Below are positions 50,002 through 59,177 of a DNA stretch of 64,000 bases, piece after piece. How positions within the stretch are numbered: position 1 is the first letter of the stretch; every line of letters begins with the position of its first letter. The notes beneath the pieces were generated by a model. The model ran no database searches. It saw only the letters and a list, made by a program, of their open reading frames with translations, and had not been told where the DNA came from. Both the position numbers and the translations under genes were made by a program. Source of the DNA: Kitasatospora sp. GAS204B (GTDB lineage: Bacteria; Actinomycetota; Actinomycetes; Streptomycetales; Streptomycetaceae); the NCBI RefSeq assembly GCF_029892155.1, contig NZ_JARZAG010000008.1, positions 186,001 to 250,000 on the forward strand. Reading direction: 5' to 3'.

Positions 50002-50102
50002 CAACTCATCGCCAGTCATGGCGAGTTGCGGATGCGGGAAGCCTGCTGGCAGGCCAGCGGAGGTCGCGACGCGCAGCGCTACCGGCGGATGACGTCAGCC
50101 GG
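50002..50102 (-). promoter_or_regulatory. Possible attenuator between leader peptide and arylsulfotransferase gene
   Basis: Three hairpins can form in the leader: CAACT..CGCCA with TGGCGAGTTG (50002-50028), GCCTGC-TG-GCAGGC (50041-50054), and CCGGC...GCCGG around TGACGTCA (50082-50102). They lie between the leader-peptide stop and the sulfotransferase start, where attenuation would act. Confidence 0.45.
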
Positions 50103-50137
50103 TCAGGCGCAGCGGGACTGTCGCGAGGTGAGGACGC

Positions 50138-50221
50138 TCAACAGGAGCGACAGGCAGCGGAACAGACCCGAAGCAGGTCGATGTGACCTCGGGTCGTCAG
50201 GAAGATGGAGTGCTGCCGCAT
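50138..50221 (-). CDS. Cysteine-rich leader peptide
   Basis: A 27-codon ORF. Its C-terminal part, RGHIDLLRVCSAACRSC, matches the pattern of the short leader peptides (HxDLxRVxSAxC type) found before sulfur-assimilation genes in streptomycetes; three Cys fall in the last eight residues. There is no ribosome-binding site, but a promoter (TTGACG, 18 bases, TAGCTT) places the transcript start at or next to the ATG. Ribosome stalling at the Cys codons could sense cysteine and control the arylsulfotransferase gene. The peptide family is recognised from memory; the control is inferred. Confidence 0.78.
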   Translation of the reverse strand: MRQHSIFLTTRGHIDLLRVCSAACRSC

Positions 50222-50228
50222 GCCGGGG

Positions 50229-50258
50229 AAGCTAGCCGCACCGCCTACCGAGCGTCAA
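50229..50258 (-). promoter_or_regulatory. Leaderless promoter of leader peptide and arylsulfotransferase
   Basis: On the minus strand, -35 TTGACG (50253-50258), an 18-base spacer and -10 TAGCTT (50229-50234), seven bases before the leader-peptide ATG. Confidence 0.7.
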
Positions 50259-50424
50259 TGCCCGTCCGCATGATGGGCCGCGTGCCGAGCCGCGAGCACG
50301 CGGTCCACACCGCTGCGCGAGCGGGTGTCTGGGGTGCACGCGTGACCACCAGTGTCGGCGCCTCGTTCAGGTCGGTGTGCGGCGGGGTGGTTCTCGGACG
50401 GAATCGGCGAAGGGAGCAGACGAC

Positions 50425-51192
50425 ATGACGGAGCCTCTGGTGGATCTGGCGGGCAGGTCCTGCCTGGTGACCGGTGCGGCGAGCGGGATCGGGCGGGCGA
50501 CGGTCGAGCTGCTGGCGCGGCTCGGGGCCCGGGTGGTGGCTGCCGACGTCAACGCGGACGGGCTGTTCCGACTGACCGATCGCTTGCTCGGTGAGGGAGA
50601 AGTCGCCGCTGTGGTCGGCGATGTGACGGTTCCTCAGGACGTTCAGCGGATGGTGGAGGAGGCCGTCAGGCGTTACGGAGAGCTGGACGTCGCGGTGGCC
50701 AACGCCGGGGTGCTGCCGCTCTCCGACGTGCTGGAGACCAGCCCCGAGGAGTGGGACAGGGTGATGGCGGTCGACGGCAAGGGCATGTTCCTGACCTGCA
50801 AGTACGCGATCGAGGCGATGCTGCCGCACGGCGGGGCGATCGTCTGCGTCTCGTCCGTCTCCGGTCTGGCCGGCCAGGCTCGCCAAGCCGCGTACGGTCC
50901 GGCCAAGTTCGTCGCCTCCGGGTTGACGATGCACCTGGCGGTCGAGTGGGCGCACCGCGGCATCCGGGTCAACGCGGTGGCGCCGGGCACCATCACCACC
51001 GAACGGGTCCAGGCGCTCCAGAACGAACCCGGTGGACCGGAGTACCTCGACGAGATGGCCCGGGCGCACCCCATCGGGCGACTCGGGGAGCCGGCGGAGG
51101 TGGCCAGGGCGATCGCGTTCCTGGCCTCGGACGCCGCCTCGTTCATCACCGGCACGGTACTCCCGGTGGACGGCGGATACCTGGCGCGCTGA
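50425..51192 (+). CDS. SDR-family oxidoreductase
   Basis: A 255-residue short-chain dehydrogenase. TGAASGIGRATVE binds the cofactor, VANAGVLP supports the fold, Ser in CVSSVSGLAGQ and Tyr/Lys in AAYGPAKFVASGL form the active site, and the C-terminus is FITGTVLPVDGGYLAR. The basic residues near the NAD ribose loop are few (VVAADVNADG), which favours NAD over NADP. GGGAG precedes the ATG at 50425. It stands alone; the substrate is unknown. Confidence 0.9.
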   Translation: MTEPLVDLAGRSCLVTGAASGIGRATVELLARLGARVVAADVNADGLFRLTDRLLGEGEVAAVVGDVTVPQDVQRMVEEAVRRYGELDVAVANAGVLPLSDVLETSPEEWDRVMAVDGKGMFLTCKYAIEAMLPHGGAIVCVSSVSGLAGQARQAAYGPAKFVASGLTMHLAVEWAHRGIRVNAVAPGTITTERVQALQNEPGGPEYLDEMARAHPIGRLGEPAEVARAIAFLASDAASFITGTVLPVDGGYLAR

Positions 51193-51307
51193 GTCCTGCG
51201 GATCGCCCACGCCGGCGGCTCGGGCTGCGCCGGTTCGAGCAGGCCTCGCACGGCTGATCCGGACCCCGCCCTTCCGCGTGCGGCCCGCGTTCGCCAGACT
51301 GACGGCC

Positions 51308-51991
51308 GTGTCTCAGAAAAACGTAGCCTGGCCCCCGCACGTGGTGCGGCGGCTCGCCCGGATAGCCGCGCTCGCTCCCCTGCTGATGGTGGGGATCGGG
51401 GTGCTCGGCACCAGCCCGGACTGGTTCATCGCGGCGCTGTTCCTCGGTGCGCTGACCGTGGTCCTCGCGATCGCGGTACTGATGGCGAACGCGACGAAGG
51501 GGTGGGTGTTCTTCGCCGGGCTGCTCATCGGTCTGGCCGTCACGTTCGGCTCCGGGCTGGTCTTCCAGGCCTGGCTGATGCAGAGCCACGGGGAACGCAC
51601 CGAGGTGCTGATCACCTCGGTGTACCACACCAGGGGCAAGACCGGCCCGATCTACCACTGCAAGCTGAAGCGCACCGACGGCAAGCCGCTGGCCCACGCC
51701 GAGATCATCGGCATGGGCTGCAACGGCACACAGGACGCGGGCACCACCGAGGACCTGCTGGTGGACCCGAGCGGCTGGCTGGACCCGCAGCCCGTCGACA
51801 CCGACTTCAGCTCCCTCCCCGTCGGCATCGCGAGCGTCGGCGTCGCGATCGGCCTCTGGGAGCTGACCGTCTGGCAGACCCGCCGGGTCGGCCTGCGCGA
51901 GGCCGCGGCGAACCCGAAGGCGCCCGGCGGGCCGAGCGGGGCCAGGCCGAGCGCCGACAATCGGAGCAAGAAGAAGCGCAAGCGCCGCTAG
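51308..51991 (+). CDS. Hypothetical membrane protein
   Basis: A 227-residue protein of no recognised family. Three to four hydrophobic helices occur (LARIAALAPLLMVGIGVLG; WFIAALFLGALTVVLAIAVLMANA; WVFFAGLLIGLAVTFGSGLVFQAWLM; LPVGIASVGVAIGLWELTVW). Between the last two lies a polar domain with two Cys (IYHCKLKRTDGKPLAHAEIIGMGCNG). The tail is very basic (NRSKKKRKRR). The GTG at 51308 has no ribosome-binding site; CAGACT ends seven bases upstream, so a leaderless message is possible. Confidence 0.75.
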   Translation: MSQKNVAWPPHVVRRLARIAALAPLLMVGIGVLGTSPDWFIAALFLGALTVVLAIAVLMANATKGWVFFAGLLIGLAVTFGSGLVFQAWLMQSHGERTEVLITSVYHTRGKTGPIYHCKLKRTDGKPLAHAEIIGMGCNGTQDAGTTEDLLVDPSGWLDPQPVDTDFSSLPVGIASVGVAIGLWELTVWQTRRVGLREAAANPKAPGGPSGARPSADNRSKKKRKRR

Positions 51992-52092
51992 GGCCGCGTC
52001 TTGTCGACCGGCTCCGTCCCGTCCCGCCTCGGCCCCGTCCCGCCTCCAGCCCCGTCCCGAACCCTGGTTCCGATCTTCAGGAGACCCCCGCC

Positions 52093-52470
52093 GTGACCGG
52101 CACGTACTACATCATGCCCGACCAGGAGAGCGGCGCCGCCTGGACGTTCGGCCCGGAGCAGCTCAGCCGGACCGTCGCCGGTCACTGGCCCGGCTCGAGG
52201 GTGTCCGGTCCGGCCGGTGAGGTCGACGTCCACGACCTCACCGTCCGGGTGGCAGGGGAGGAGGTCGCGCTCGACTACTGGCCGGCCGAGCAGTTCTTCG
52301 CCTTCCGCGACCAGGATCCGCTGGAACTGCCCTTCCGCATCGCCTACACCATCCTGCTCGAACTCGCGGCCGGCAGCCGGGTCATCTGGGTGGCCGACTT
52401 CGACGCCACGCCCCACCCCGTCGAGCTGTCCCAGGGGCTGGCCCACGCACTGTCGCGCTCCCCAGGGTGA
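52093..52470 (+). CDS. Hypothetical small protein
   Basis: A 125-residue protein (MTGTYYIMPDQESGAAWTFG...). It has no signal peptide or membrane segment; GEEVALDYWPAEQFFAFRDQDPLELPFRIAYTILLELAAGSRVIWVADF suggests a small alpha/beta fold. The GTG start has CAGGAG about ten bases before. It is not a family I can name. It sits 100 bases after the membrane-protein gene and converges on the acyltransferase gene. Confidence 0.75.
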   Translation: MTGTYYIMPDQESGAAWTFGPEQLSRTVAGHWPGSRVSGPAGEVDVHDLTVRVAGEEVALDYWPAEQFFAFRDQDPLELPFRIAYTILLELAAGSRVIWVADFDATPHPVELSQGLAHALSRSPG

Positions 52471-52528
52471 CCAGCAGGCCGGGCTCCTGGACCAGCGAGC
52501 CGGGCTTCTGAATGACGGTGGCGCACCT

Positions 52529-53176
52529 TCACTGCCGCAGCAGCCGATCCGCCGCCTCCTGCCAGGCCCCCGTCACCGCCTCGCGCAGCACCGCGCCGCT
52601 CTCGGGGATGCCGCCCACCGCCCGCACGGGGGCGCCCAGGTGGACGTGGTAGCCGGGGCGGCGCAGCGGGGCGGTGAGCACGCCCGCGAGTTGCTTGGTG
52701 GCGCTGCCGGAGCTGAGCCGGCGGGCGCCCGCCTGGCCGAGCGGGACCACGGGGGCGCCGGTGGCGAGGGCGAGCCGGGCCAGGCCGCTGCGGAAGGTGC
52801 CGGGGGCCGCCTCCCCGGAGTCGCGGCGGCGGGGCAGGCCGCCCTCGCCGTAGATCAGCACGCAGCGGCCGTCGGCGAGTGCGGCGGTGGCACCGTCCAG
52901 CGCCTGGGCCGCGTGCTCGGTGCCGCGGTGGACGGGGATGTGTCCCTCGCGGGTGAGCGCGCGGCCCAGGCCCGGTATCCGCCAGAGGCCGGCGGTGGCC
53001 AGCACGACCGGGCGGGCGCCGAGCCGGTGGAGGGCGGCCAGCACGATCGCCGGGTCGGCGAGCGAGGTGTGGTTGGCGGCGATGATGCTGCCGGGGGCGG
53101 GTTCGGCGCCGGTCTCCGAGCTGATGGTCAGCGCGCCGAAGAGGGGGACGAGGGTGGTGGCGAGGCGGCTGAGCAT
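52529..53176 (-). CDS. Lysophospholipid acyltransferase (PlsC-like)
   Basis: A 215-residue membrane-associated acyltransferase. NHTSLAD is the catalytic NHxxxxD box. IPVHRG and YGEGGLPRR correspond to the later substrate-binding motifs, and VPLGQAGARRL is close to the usual PV-P block. It would acylate lysophosphatidic acid or another lysolipid. It is shorter than typical PlsC proteins (about 240) at the N-terminus, with only one weak membrane segment (LATTLVPLFGALTI). AAGGA precedes the ATG at 53176. Confidence 0.87.
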   Translation of the reverse strand: MLSRLATTLVPLFGALTISSETGAEPAPGSIIAANHTSLADPAIVLAALHRLGARPVVLATAGLWRIPGLGRALTREGHIPVHRGTEHAAQALDGATAALADGRCVLIYGEGGLPRRRDSGEAAPGTFRSGLARLALATGAPVVPLGQAGARRLSSGSATKQLAGVLTAPLRRPGYHVHLGAPVRAVGGIPESGAVLREAVTGAWQEAADRLLRQ

Positions 53177-53277
53177 GGCACGGTCCTTCTGGCCTGGTGG
53201 TGGCAGGTGGGCGATGCTCGCCATCCTGCCGGATCCCGGGGCGCAGGGCCTGAGTAGCCGTACTCAACCGCCGCCGA

Positions 53278-53919
53278 TCAGCTGACCGTTGTCGTGCTGA
53301 GCGTCTGGGCCGTGGCCGGGTAGCAGGTGGTGGGCACGTTGACGGTGAAGAACGCGACCGGGACGGTGGCGTCGAAGGTCAGGCCCGGGTCGGCGTAACT
53401 GGTGCCGGCCACCGAGGTCGTGATGGTGCTGCCGGAGGCTCCGGCCTGCAGGGTCAGGCTGAGCGCGGGCAGCGTGAAGGTGCCGCCGCCCGCCACCGAG
53501 GCGTTCACGGTGATCACCAGGTTGGAGCCGCTGACGGCGACGCTCCCGCTGCCGTCCGGGATGCCGGACCCGCCGGCCAGCGACTCGCCGACCAACGTGG
53601 CACCCGCGGGCACCGGGATGGTCAGCTGGATGTTGCTGATCGACTGGATGCTGTAACCGCTCACCGTGGTGGGGACGGTGAGCGCGTCGGGCGCCAGGGT
53701 GACGGTGAACTGGCTGCCCGCCGCCACGCTGGACGGCGCCGTGGCGTTGACGCCGGCACCCAGGCTGAAGGTCTGCGCGGAGCCGATCGGCGGCGTCGCC
53801 TGGCAGGCGAACGCGACCGGGTTGTCGGCGGCCGAGGCGATGGGGGCGAGCAGGCCGACGGCGGCCAGGCCGCCGGCGAGCGCGATCGAGGCGCGCGAGA
53901 GCACGGACTTGGTTCTCAT
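53278..53919 (-). CDS. Secreted beta-rich protein of unknown function
   Basis: A 213-residue exported protein. The signal peptide (SIALAGGLAAVGLLAPIASA) is cleaved before ADNPVAFACQATPP. The mature part is rich in Thr, Ser, Val and Gly, with strands such as SNLVITVNASVAGGGTFTLPALSLTLQAG and a Cys at each end (FACQ; TTCYPA) that could form a disulfide joining the termini. Similar streptomycete proteins are common and unassigned. It is monocistronic by position. Confidence 0.8.
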   Translation of the reverse strand: MRTKSVLSRASIALAGGLAAVGLLAPIASAADNPVAFACQATPPIGSAQTFSLGAGVNATAPSSVAAGSQFTVTLAPDALTVPTTVSGYSIQSISNIQLTIPVPAGATLVGESLAGGSGIPDGSGSVAVSGSNLVITVNASVAGGGTFTLPALSLTLQAGASGSTITTSVAGTSYADPGLTFDATVPVAFFTVNVPTTCYPATAQTLSTTTVS

Positions 53920-54079
53920 GTGGGGGACTCCTGAGGCGTCGACGGGATTGCGATGACCCTGCCAAGCGACTTCAGGATGGGCGCCACTGAGGACCGCAAC
54001 AAGGTTGCGGCCCTCAGTGGTTGGGCTGATTTCCGGCCAACTTCTGGGCTGGGCGGACCTCTCAGCAGTCCCGGTGGCC

Positions 54080-54823
54080 TCAGTGGCGATGGTGGTTGTC
54101 CGGCTGCGCCGGGTCGCCCGGGTGCTCCAGGCCCGGGACCAGAGTCAGGCGCTCGGCTCGGGCCCGGTCGAGCCAGCGGACGAAGGCGATGCGCTGCGCA
54201 CAGGCGCGCAGCCGGCCCGCGACGTCGGCGCTGCCAACATCGCGCTCCGGCGTGACCTCGCCGGTCAGCGCCGCCGTCCAGCCGCCGACCGTCACCGGCT
54301 CGCCGGGCGGCGCCGCGCGCAGGGCGGCGGCCAGGGCGGTCGGGAGGGTGGCCGGGTCGGCCTCGAACTCACCGTCCGGGCTCGAGAGTTGCCAGCGAAC
54401 GGCGGCGGCACCGGCGGGCCCGGCCGCCGAGGCGACAGCAGCCCGGTAGGCGGCGCGTTCGTCCTCGCCGGCCTCGACCCCGTCGGTCACCGCCGCGAAC
54501 ACGGCGCGGACGGCCGCACTGCCTTCGAAGGCGGCTGCCGCGATCGAACCGAGCTCGACCGCCGCCCGCTGATCGAGGCGGGCCAACGGTGCGGTGGTGC
54601 AGTCCAGTCGGCGCGCCGTCGCCTCCGCCCGGCACAACTCCTCGGTCAGCAGCACCTGGGCGACCCACCGGGTCAGCTGGCGGTCCTCGGCGCTGCCTGC
54701 AGCGGGCAGTGCCGAGGACCGCGGACCGCCGCGCAACGCGGCCAGCCTGCAGTCGAGTTCGGTGCGCGGCAGCGGGCGGCCGTCCAGATAGCCGAGCAGG
54801 GCGGGAGCGGCGTCGGTGCTCAC
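54080..54823 (-). CDS. Unrecognised protein coupled to GH38 mannosidase
   Basis: A 247-residue cytoplasmic protein that I cannot assign. It is Ala/Arg/Leu rich, mainly helical in its first half (QLTRWVAQVLLTEELCRAEATARRL), then GGWTAALTGEVTPERDVGSADVAGRLRACAQRIAFVRWLDRARAERLTLVPGLEHPGDP. The GTG start overlaps the mannosidase TGA in GTGA, so translation is coupled and a functional link is likely. The extended N-terminal frame lies inside the mannosidase gene and is rejected. A chaperone- or accessory-like role is possible but is only a guess. Confidence 0.78.
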   Translation of the reverse strand: MSTDAAPALLGYLDGRPLPRTELDCRLAALRGGPRSSALPAAGSAEDRQLTRWVAQVLLTEELCRAEATARRLDCTTAPLARLDQRAAVELGSIAAAAFEGSAAVRAVFAAVTDGVEAGEDERAAYRAAVASAAGPAGAAAVRWQLSSPDGEFEADPATLPTALAAALRAAPPGEPVTVGGWTAALTGEVTPERDVGSADVAGRLRACAQRIAFVRWLDRARAERLTLVPGLEHPGDPAQPDNHHRH

Positions 54824-57800
54824 GGGGCCACCACCAGCTCGACGGTGGGCGCGTACTGGCAGCGCCCGAACCACATCACCTTGCAGACCGCCCAGTACGC
54901 GCCCGGGTCGGTGTCCAGGGGCGGCGCGACCTCGAAGCCGACGGCGCGCCGCTCCCCCGGGGCCAGCGCGAAGCCGCGCACCGGGGCGCCGAGGGCCGGC
55001 CAGCTGCCCCAGGGCGACACGGCCTGCAACTCGCCGCGGATCTCACCGCGGGTGCGGTTGGTCAGCACCACCTCCAGCAGGCCGCGGCCGCCGGGCGCCA
55101 CTCGCACCGACTCCGCGCCGACCTCGACCGACAGGCCGGTGTCCCGCCCGGTCGCCGCCTTGGTGCCCTGGGCCTGTCCCCAGCCGTCGGGCAACTCTCC
55201 GGGGGCCGGCAGCAGGTCGGGCAGCTCGCCGACCGCGACGGTGGTCACGTCCTCGATCTGCTGCCCGCCGTACTCGGTGCGGACGGCGACGAAGTACAGT
55301 CCTGACAATGCGTCAGCAGGCGGCGTCACGGTGGCCGAAAAGCGCACCTGCCCGGCGGGGTCGAGCCGGTAGGGGCGGCGGCGCGGGCTCACCTGCCAGC
55401 CGTCCGGGGCGATCAGCTCGACGGTGCCCTCGACCGCCGCGTCCCGCAGCTGCGAGGCGAGGACGACGGAGAGTTCGAGCGCCGCGCCCTCGCCCTCGCC
55501 CTCCCCTGCGCCCCCGCCCGCGCCCGTACTCCCGCCCCCGTGCGCCGTCAGCAGTCCCGGGCTGACGCCGACCGAGACGGGCAGGTAGCCCAGCGGCGCC
55601 GGGCCGCGGTTGTGCAACCAGTAGCGGGCGTGCACGGGTTGGGCGAGTTCGGCGACCGGGCCGAGCGGGCGGCCACCCGAGGAGGCCGAAGCGCCGGGTC
55701 GCGCGGTCAGCGTGAGCACCTGAGCTCCCGTCAGGTCGAGCCGCTCCAGCGGTTCCTGCGGCCGCTCCAGCAGATCCGCCCGGTGCACGCCGTCCAGCGT
55801 CAGCGCCCCGCTCAGCCGCGCCGTGCGCCCGAGCCCGGTGGACTCGACCAGCCGCAGGGTGACCCCGGCGGCCGGGTCCAGCTCGGCCGCCGATCCGGCG
55901 GCGATCGGGTTCCCGGTCGGCTTGAGCGCGCTCAGCCGCACCTCGCGCGCCGGCTCCACCCGCAGCCAGCAGTGGGTGGCCGGCAGCGGTCCGCCGTGCG
56001 CGGGCGCCAGCCGGGTGAGCAGCGGGTGGTTGAACTCCTGCCCCTGCGCGGGCAGCGTCAGGGCCCGCCAGTCACCCTCGCCGGAGACCAGGGCGTAGTG
56101 GAAGTCGTGTGTCCAGTGCTGGAGTTGGAAGGAGGAGCCGTCCACCGCGGTGCGCCGCGGCGGGTCGATCCAGACGCCGGAGGGCCACCCGGTGCAGGAG
56201 CGCAGCAGTGAGAGGTGCAGCGCGCCGGTGGGGTCGACGGCGAAGCCGGGCAGGCCGTAGGTGAGCAGCGCGGCGGTGTGGTCGGTGAGGCGTTCGGCGG
56301 CGGGGAGTTGACCGGGGCAGCTGGCGCCGATCAAGGCGTCGCCCAGGTCCTCGGCCAGCGCGGCCGGGTCGGCGACCACCAGGGCCGGCAGCGCGCGCAG
56401 GTCGCGCAGGTCGGCGCCCGGCTGCCAGACCTCGGTCAGCGCCTTCCCGGCCGGCACCCAGACCCGCCCGTGCGCCGCCAGCACCGCCGCGTACTCGCCG
56501 CCGGCCCGCTCCAGCAGCTCCCGGGCGGCCGCGTTGCGCTCGGGGCCGCCGACCACGATCCGGAAGTCCGGCAGGTTGGAGTCCACGTCGAGCCAGCCGT
56601 ACCGGGACCGGTCGGCGCTCGCGGTGGTCGCGGTGACGCCGGCCCGGGCCAGTGCCACCACCAGCTCGCGGGCCTCGGCGGCGGCCTCCTCGGCGGGGAC
56701 CACCACCTCGGCGACACCCAGGGCGCGCTCGCCGAGCGGGAGCCCTGCCGGGTCGGTGAGCGTGATCCGGGCGGTGGCGCTCAGGCCGAACCAGGTGTTG
56801 GCCGGGTTGTCCAGGGTCCACGGCGCCTCGGCCACGTCCACCTCGGGCAGCGCGAAGCCGCGGCCGACCACGGCCTCGGCCACCTCGCTGACCGGCAGCG
56901 TGCCGGGCAGGTCGAGCGGGAAGCGCAGCCGCAGCAGCCGGTCGGCGGCGCGGTGGTCGAGCACCCGGGTACGGCAGTCGACCCGGTCGACGCCGTGCCA
57001 GAGCGTGACGCTCTGCTCGTAGCGCAGGCCGTCGACCGTGCCGGTGACCACCAACCGCTCGCCCAGCGGCCCGACTTCGCGCTGCACCGTACCGACGCTC
57101 TGCGCAGCGCCGATCACCGGCCCCTTGGGCAGCAGGTGCCAGGGGCCCTCGCCGAAGTCGGGATGCTGCGGGTACTCCTCGTACATCCGCAGCTCGTTGC
57201 CGACCTGGCTGGGCTGGATCAACTCCCGTCCGTGCAGCCGGTCGTGGACGCTGCTCAGCGCGCCGCCGCGCTGCGGGTCGGCGGTGACCCGGTACCGCTG
57301 ATTCTCCGCCGTCAGGCCTTCGACCGGGCGCCACAGGGGATCTGATGCCCCGTCAAGGACGCGCCAGGTGCGCCAGCCCAGCGCGGGGACGCCGTCGGCG
57401 TGGAAGTACAGGGTGCCGCGGTCGACCGCGCAGGCGACCGGCGCGCCGGTGTCGTCCACCACCCGGGCGTCGGTGCGGCCCTGCGGCAGGCGCACCGAGA
57501 CGGTGCCCGAGCGGTCGAAGGAGAGAGTGTTGGCCACCACCACGGCCACCGCCTCCGCCTCCGCCGACCCCACGGCCGGCCCCGCGCCGCCGGTGTCGAT
57601 CTGTCCGACCAGCGCGTCCAGCGCGGTGTCCCGCACCTCGGCGGCCAGGTCGTGCGCCTCGCGCCAGCCGCCGAGCAGGTCGAGGTAGACCTGGTCGGAC
57701 TCCGAGCCGGTGATCGCGTCGTGGTGAGCGCCGTAGGCGAGGTGGCGCCAGACCTTGTCGAGCGCCGCCTGCGGGTAGCGGCCCAGCCCCTGCAGCGCGG

Positions 57801-59094
57801 CCAGGGTGGCGAGCTTCTCGGCGTCCAACGCGGCTACCTCGCAGGCACGTTGGGCCTGCTTGGTGTCGATGTAGGAGACGTCCTTGCCGGTGTAGACCGG
57901 ATTCATGTCGCGGGTCTGCGGGCTCGGCCGGCGCCCGCTGGCGGCGAGTTCGGCCCGGACGGCGGTCAGGAAGTCGCGCGGGATCGCGCAGACGAAGCGC
58001 GGCCAGAGGTACTTGGCGGCCCAGGAGCGGTGGATCTCGGTGACCCACTTGTTCGGCGGGGTGTAGTCGGTGCCGACCGGCAGCAGCAGGTTCCGGGTCG
58101 CGCCGACCGGCTTCAGCTTGCGGTACAACTCGTACACGGCGGCCTCGGCGGCGGCCAGGTCGGCGGCGGAGTCCATCCACCAGCCGGCCGAGTAGTGGTG
58201 CGGCATGTAGTGGGTGAGCACGCCGTGGCCGGACGGCGCGAGCCACTCGAACTCGCTGGGGAACTGCATGACGGTGGCGTCGTCCTTGGCCGTCCTGAAG
58301 TTCTTCTGGATCGGGCCCCACTGGTGGAACGGACCGCGGGCCCAGGCGCTGCCGGTCAGTCCGGCGTCGGCCAGGTAGCCGGGGAACTGCGGGTCATGCC
58401 CGAAGACGTCCAGCTGCCAGGCGGTCTGCGGGTCGCCGCCCAGGATGTCGCGCTGGTAGCCGATGCCGAGCACCAGGTTGCGGATGGTGGTCTCGGCACC
58501 GGTCAGGTTGGTGTTCGGCTCGTTGTAGGTGCCGCCGACCAGCTCGACCTGGCCGCGCTCCAGCAGCCGGCGCAGCTCCGCGCGGCGCTCCGGGTGCTGG
58601 TCGAAGTAGGGCTTGAGGTAGTCGACTTCTGCCAGCACGAACTTGTACACCGGGTCGCGCAGGGCGAGTTCGAGGTGCGCGTCGACCAGCGCGAAGCCGT
58701 TGCGCTCCCACAGCGGCCGGGTGGTGGCGTCACCGGCCAGCAGCTCCCAGGGGGAGGTGTAGGCGGCCTGGGTGTTCCACCAGACCGGGTCGTAGTGGAA
58801 GTGCGAGACCAGGAACATGGTCCAGCCGGGCTCGGCGACGGTGACCACCGCCTCGGCGACGGCCTCGCCGGCGGTGACGGTGACCGGGAGCTCGGTGCCC
58901 ACGGCGGCGTCCGGCGCCAGCTCCAGCGGGACCTCGACCAGACCCGTGCCGGTCGCCTCGCCGCGCACGCCCGGTCCCCGCACGGTGATCGGGGTGGGCG
59001 GTCCGTCGACGGCCACCCGCAGCACCTGGCGGGGCGCCTCGGCGGTGCCGACGAACAGGTCGGTGCATTCGACGGCGGTGATGGTGACCGGCAC
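54820..59094 (-). CDS. GH38 alpha-mannosidase, cytoplasmic, very long
   Basis: A 1424-residue retaining alpha-mannosidase. The zinc motif is HFHYDPVWW (His100, Asp102), the nucleophile is Asp229 in WQLDVFGHDPQ, and HHDAITGSE follows near residue 490. A beta-rich N-terminal domain (about 90 residues) and a long C-terminal beta region extend it well beyond the usual 1000 residues; the end (APGERRAVGFEVAPPLDTDPGAYW) looks like a NEW3/Ig-type module. No signal peptide is seen, so it acts on imported mannosides. The GTG at 59094 has GAGAGGA upstream. It is followed by a coupled gene and preceded by the secreted GH18. Confidence 0.93.
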   Translation of the reverse strand: MPVTITAVECTDLFVGTAEAPRQVLRVAVDGPPTPITVRGPGVRGEATGTGLVEVPLELAPDAAVGTELPVTVTAGEAVAEAVVTVAEPGWTMFLVSHFHYDPVWWNTQAAYTSPWELLAGDATTRPLWERNGFALVDAHLELALRDPVYKFVLAEVDYLKPYFDQHPERRAELRRLLERGQVELVGGTYNEPNTNLTGAETTIRNLVLGIGYQRDILGGDPQTAWQLDVFGHDPQFPGYLADAGLTGSAWARGPFHQWGPIQKNFRTAKDDATVMQFPSEFEWLAPSGHGVLTHYMPHHYSAGWWMDSAADLAAAEAAVYELYRKLKPVGATRNLLLPVGTDYTPPNKWVTEIHRSWAAKYLWPRFVCAIPRDFLTAVRAELAASGRRPSPQTRDMNPVYTGKDVSYIDTKQAQRACEVAALDAEKLATLAALQGLGRYPQAALDKVWRHLAYGAHHDAITGSESDQVYLDLLGGWREAHDLAAEVRDTALDALVGQIDTGGAGPAVGSAEAEAVAVVVANTLSFDRSGTVSVRLPQGRTDARVVDDTGAPVACAVDRGTLYFHADGVPALGWRTWRVLDGASDPLWRPVEGLTAENQRYRVTADPQRGGALSSVHDRLHGRELIQPSQVGNELRMYEEYPQHPDFGEGPWHLLPKGPVIGAAQSVGTVQREVGPLGERLVVTGTVDGLRYEQSVTLWHGVDRVDCRTRVLDHRAADRLLRLRFPLDLPGTLPVSEVAEAVVGRGFALPEVDVAEAPWTLDNPANTWFGLSATARITLTDPAGLPLGERALGVAEVVVPAEEAAAEARELVVALARAGVTATTASADRSRYGWLDVDSNLPDFRIVVGGPERNAAARELLERAGGEYAAVLAAHGRVWVPAGKALTEVWQPGADLRDLRALPALVVADPAALAEDLGDALIGASCPGQLPAAERLTDHTAALLTYGLPGFAVDPTGALHLSLLRSCTGWPSGVWIDPPRRTAVDGSSFQLQHWTHDFHYALVSGEGDWRALTLPAQGQEFNHPLLTRLAPAHGGPLPATHCWLRVEPAREVRLSALKPTGNPIAAGSAAELDPAAGVTLRLVESTGLGRTARLSGALTLDGVHRADLLERPQEPLERLDLTGAQVLTLTARPGASASSGGRPLGPVAELAQPVHARYWLHNRGPAPLGYLPVSVGVSPGLLTAHGGGSTGAGGGAGEGEGEGAALELSVVLASQLRDAAVEGTVELIAPDGWQVSPRRRPYRLDPAGQVRFSATVTPPADALSGLYFVAVRTEYGGQQIEDVTTVAVGELPDLLPAPGELPDGWGQAQGTKAATGRDTGLSVEVGAESVRVAPGGRGLLEVVLTNRTRGEIRGELQAVSPWGSWPALGAPVRGFALAPGERRAVGFEVAPPLDTDPGAYWAVCKVMWFGRCQYAPTVELVVAP

Positions 59095-59177
59095 GGGTCG
59101 ATCCTCTCTGGGCGTCAGACGAACGGGCGAGCAGGCGGCCGGGCAGGCGAACAGGCGGGCGGACGGTCCGGCCCAGG

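Noticed and set aside
59095..59177. GGGCGAGCAGGCGG-like repeats between GH38 and GH18 genes as a regulatory array
   Set aside because: Short, degenerate and GC-biased; no symmetry or even spacing.
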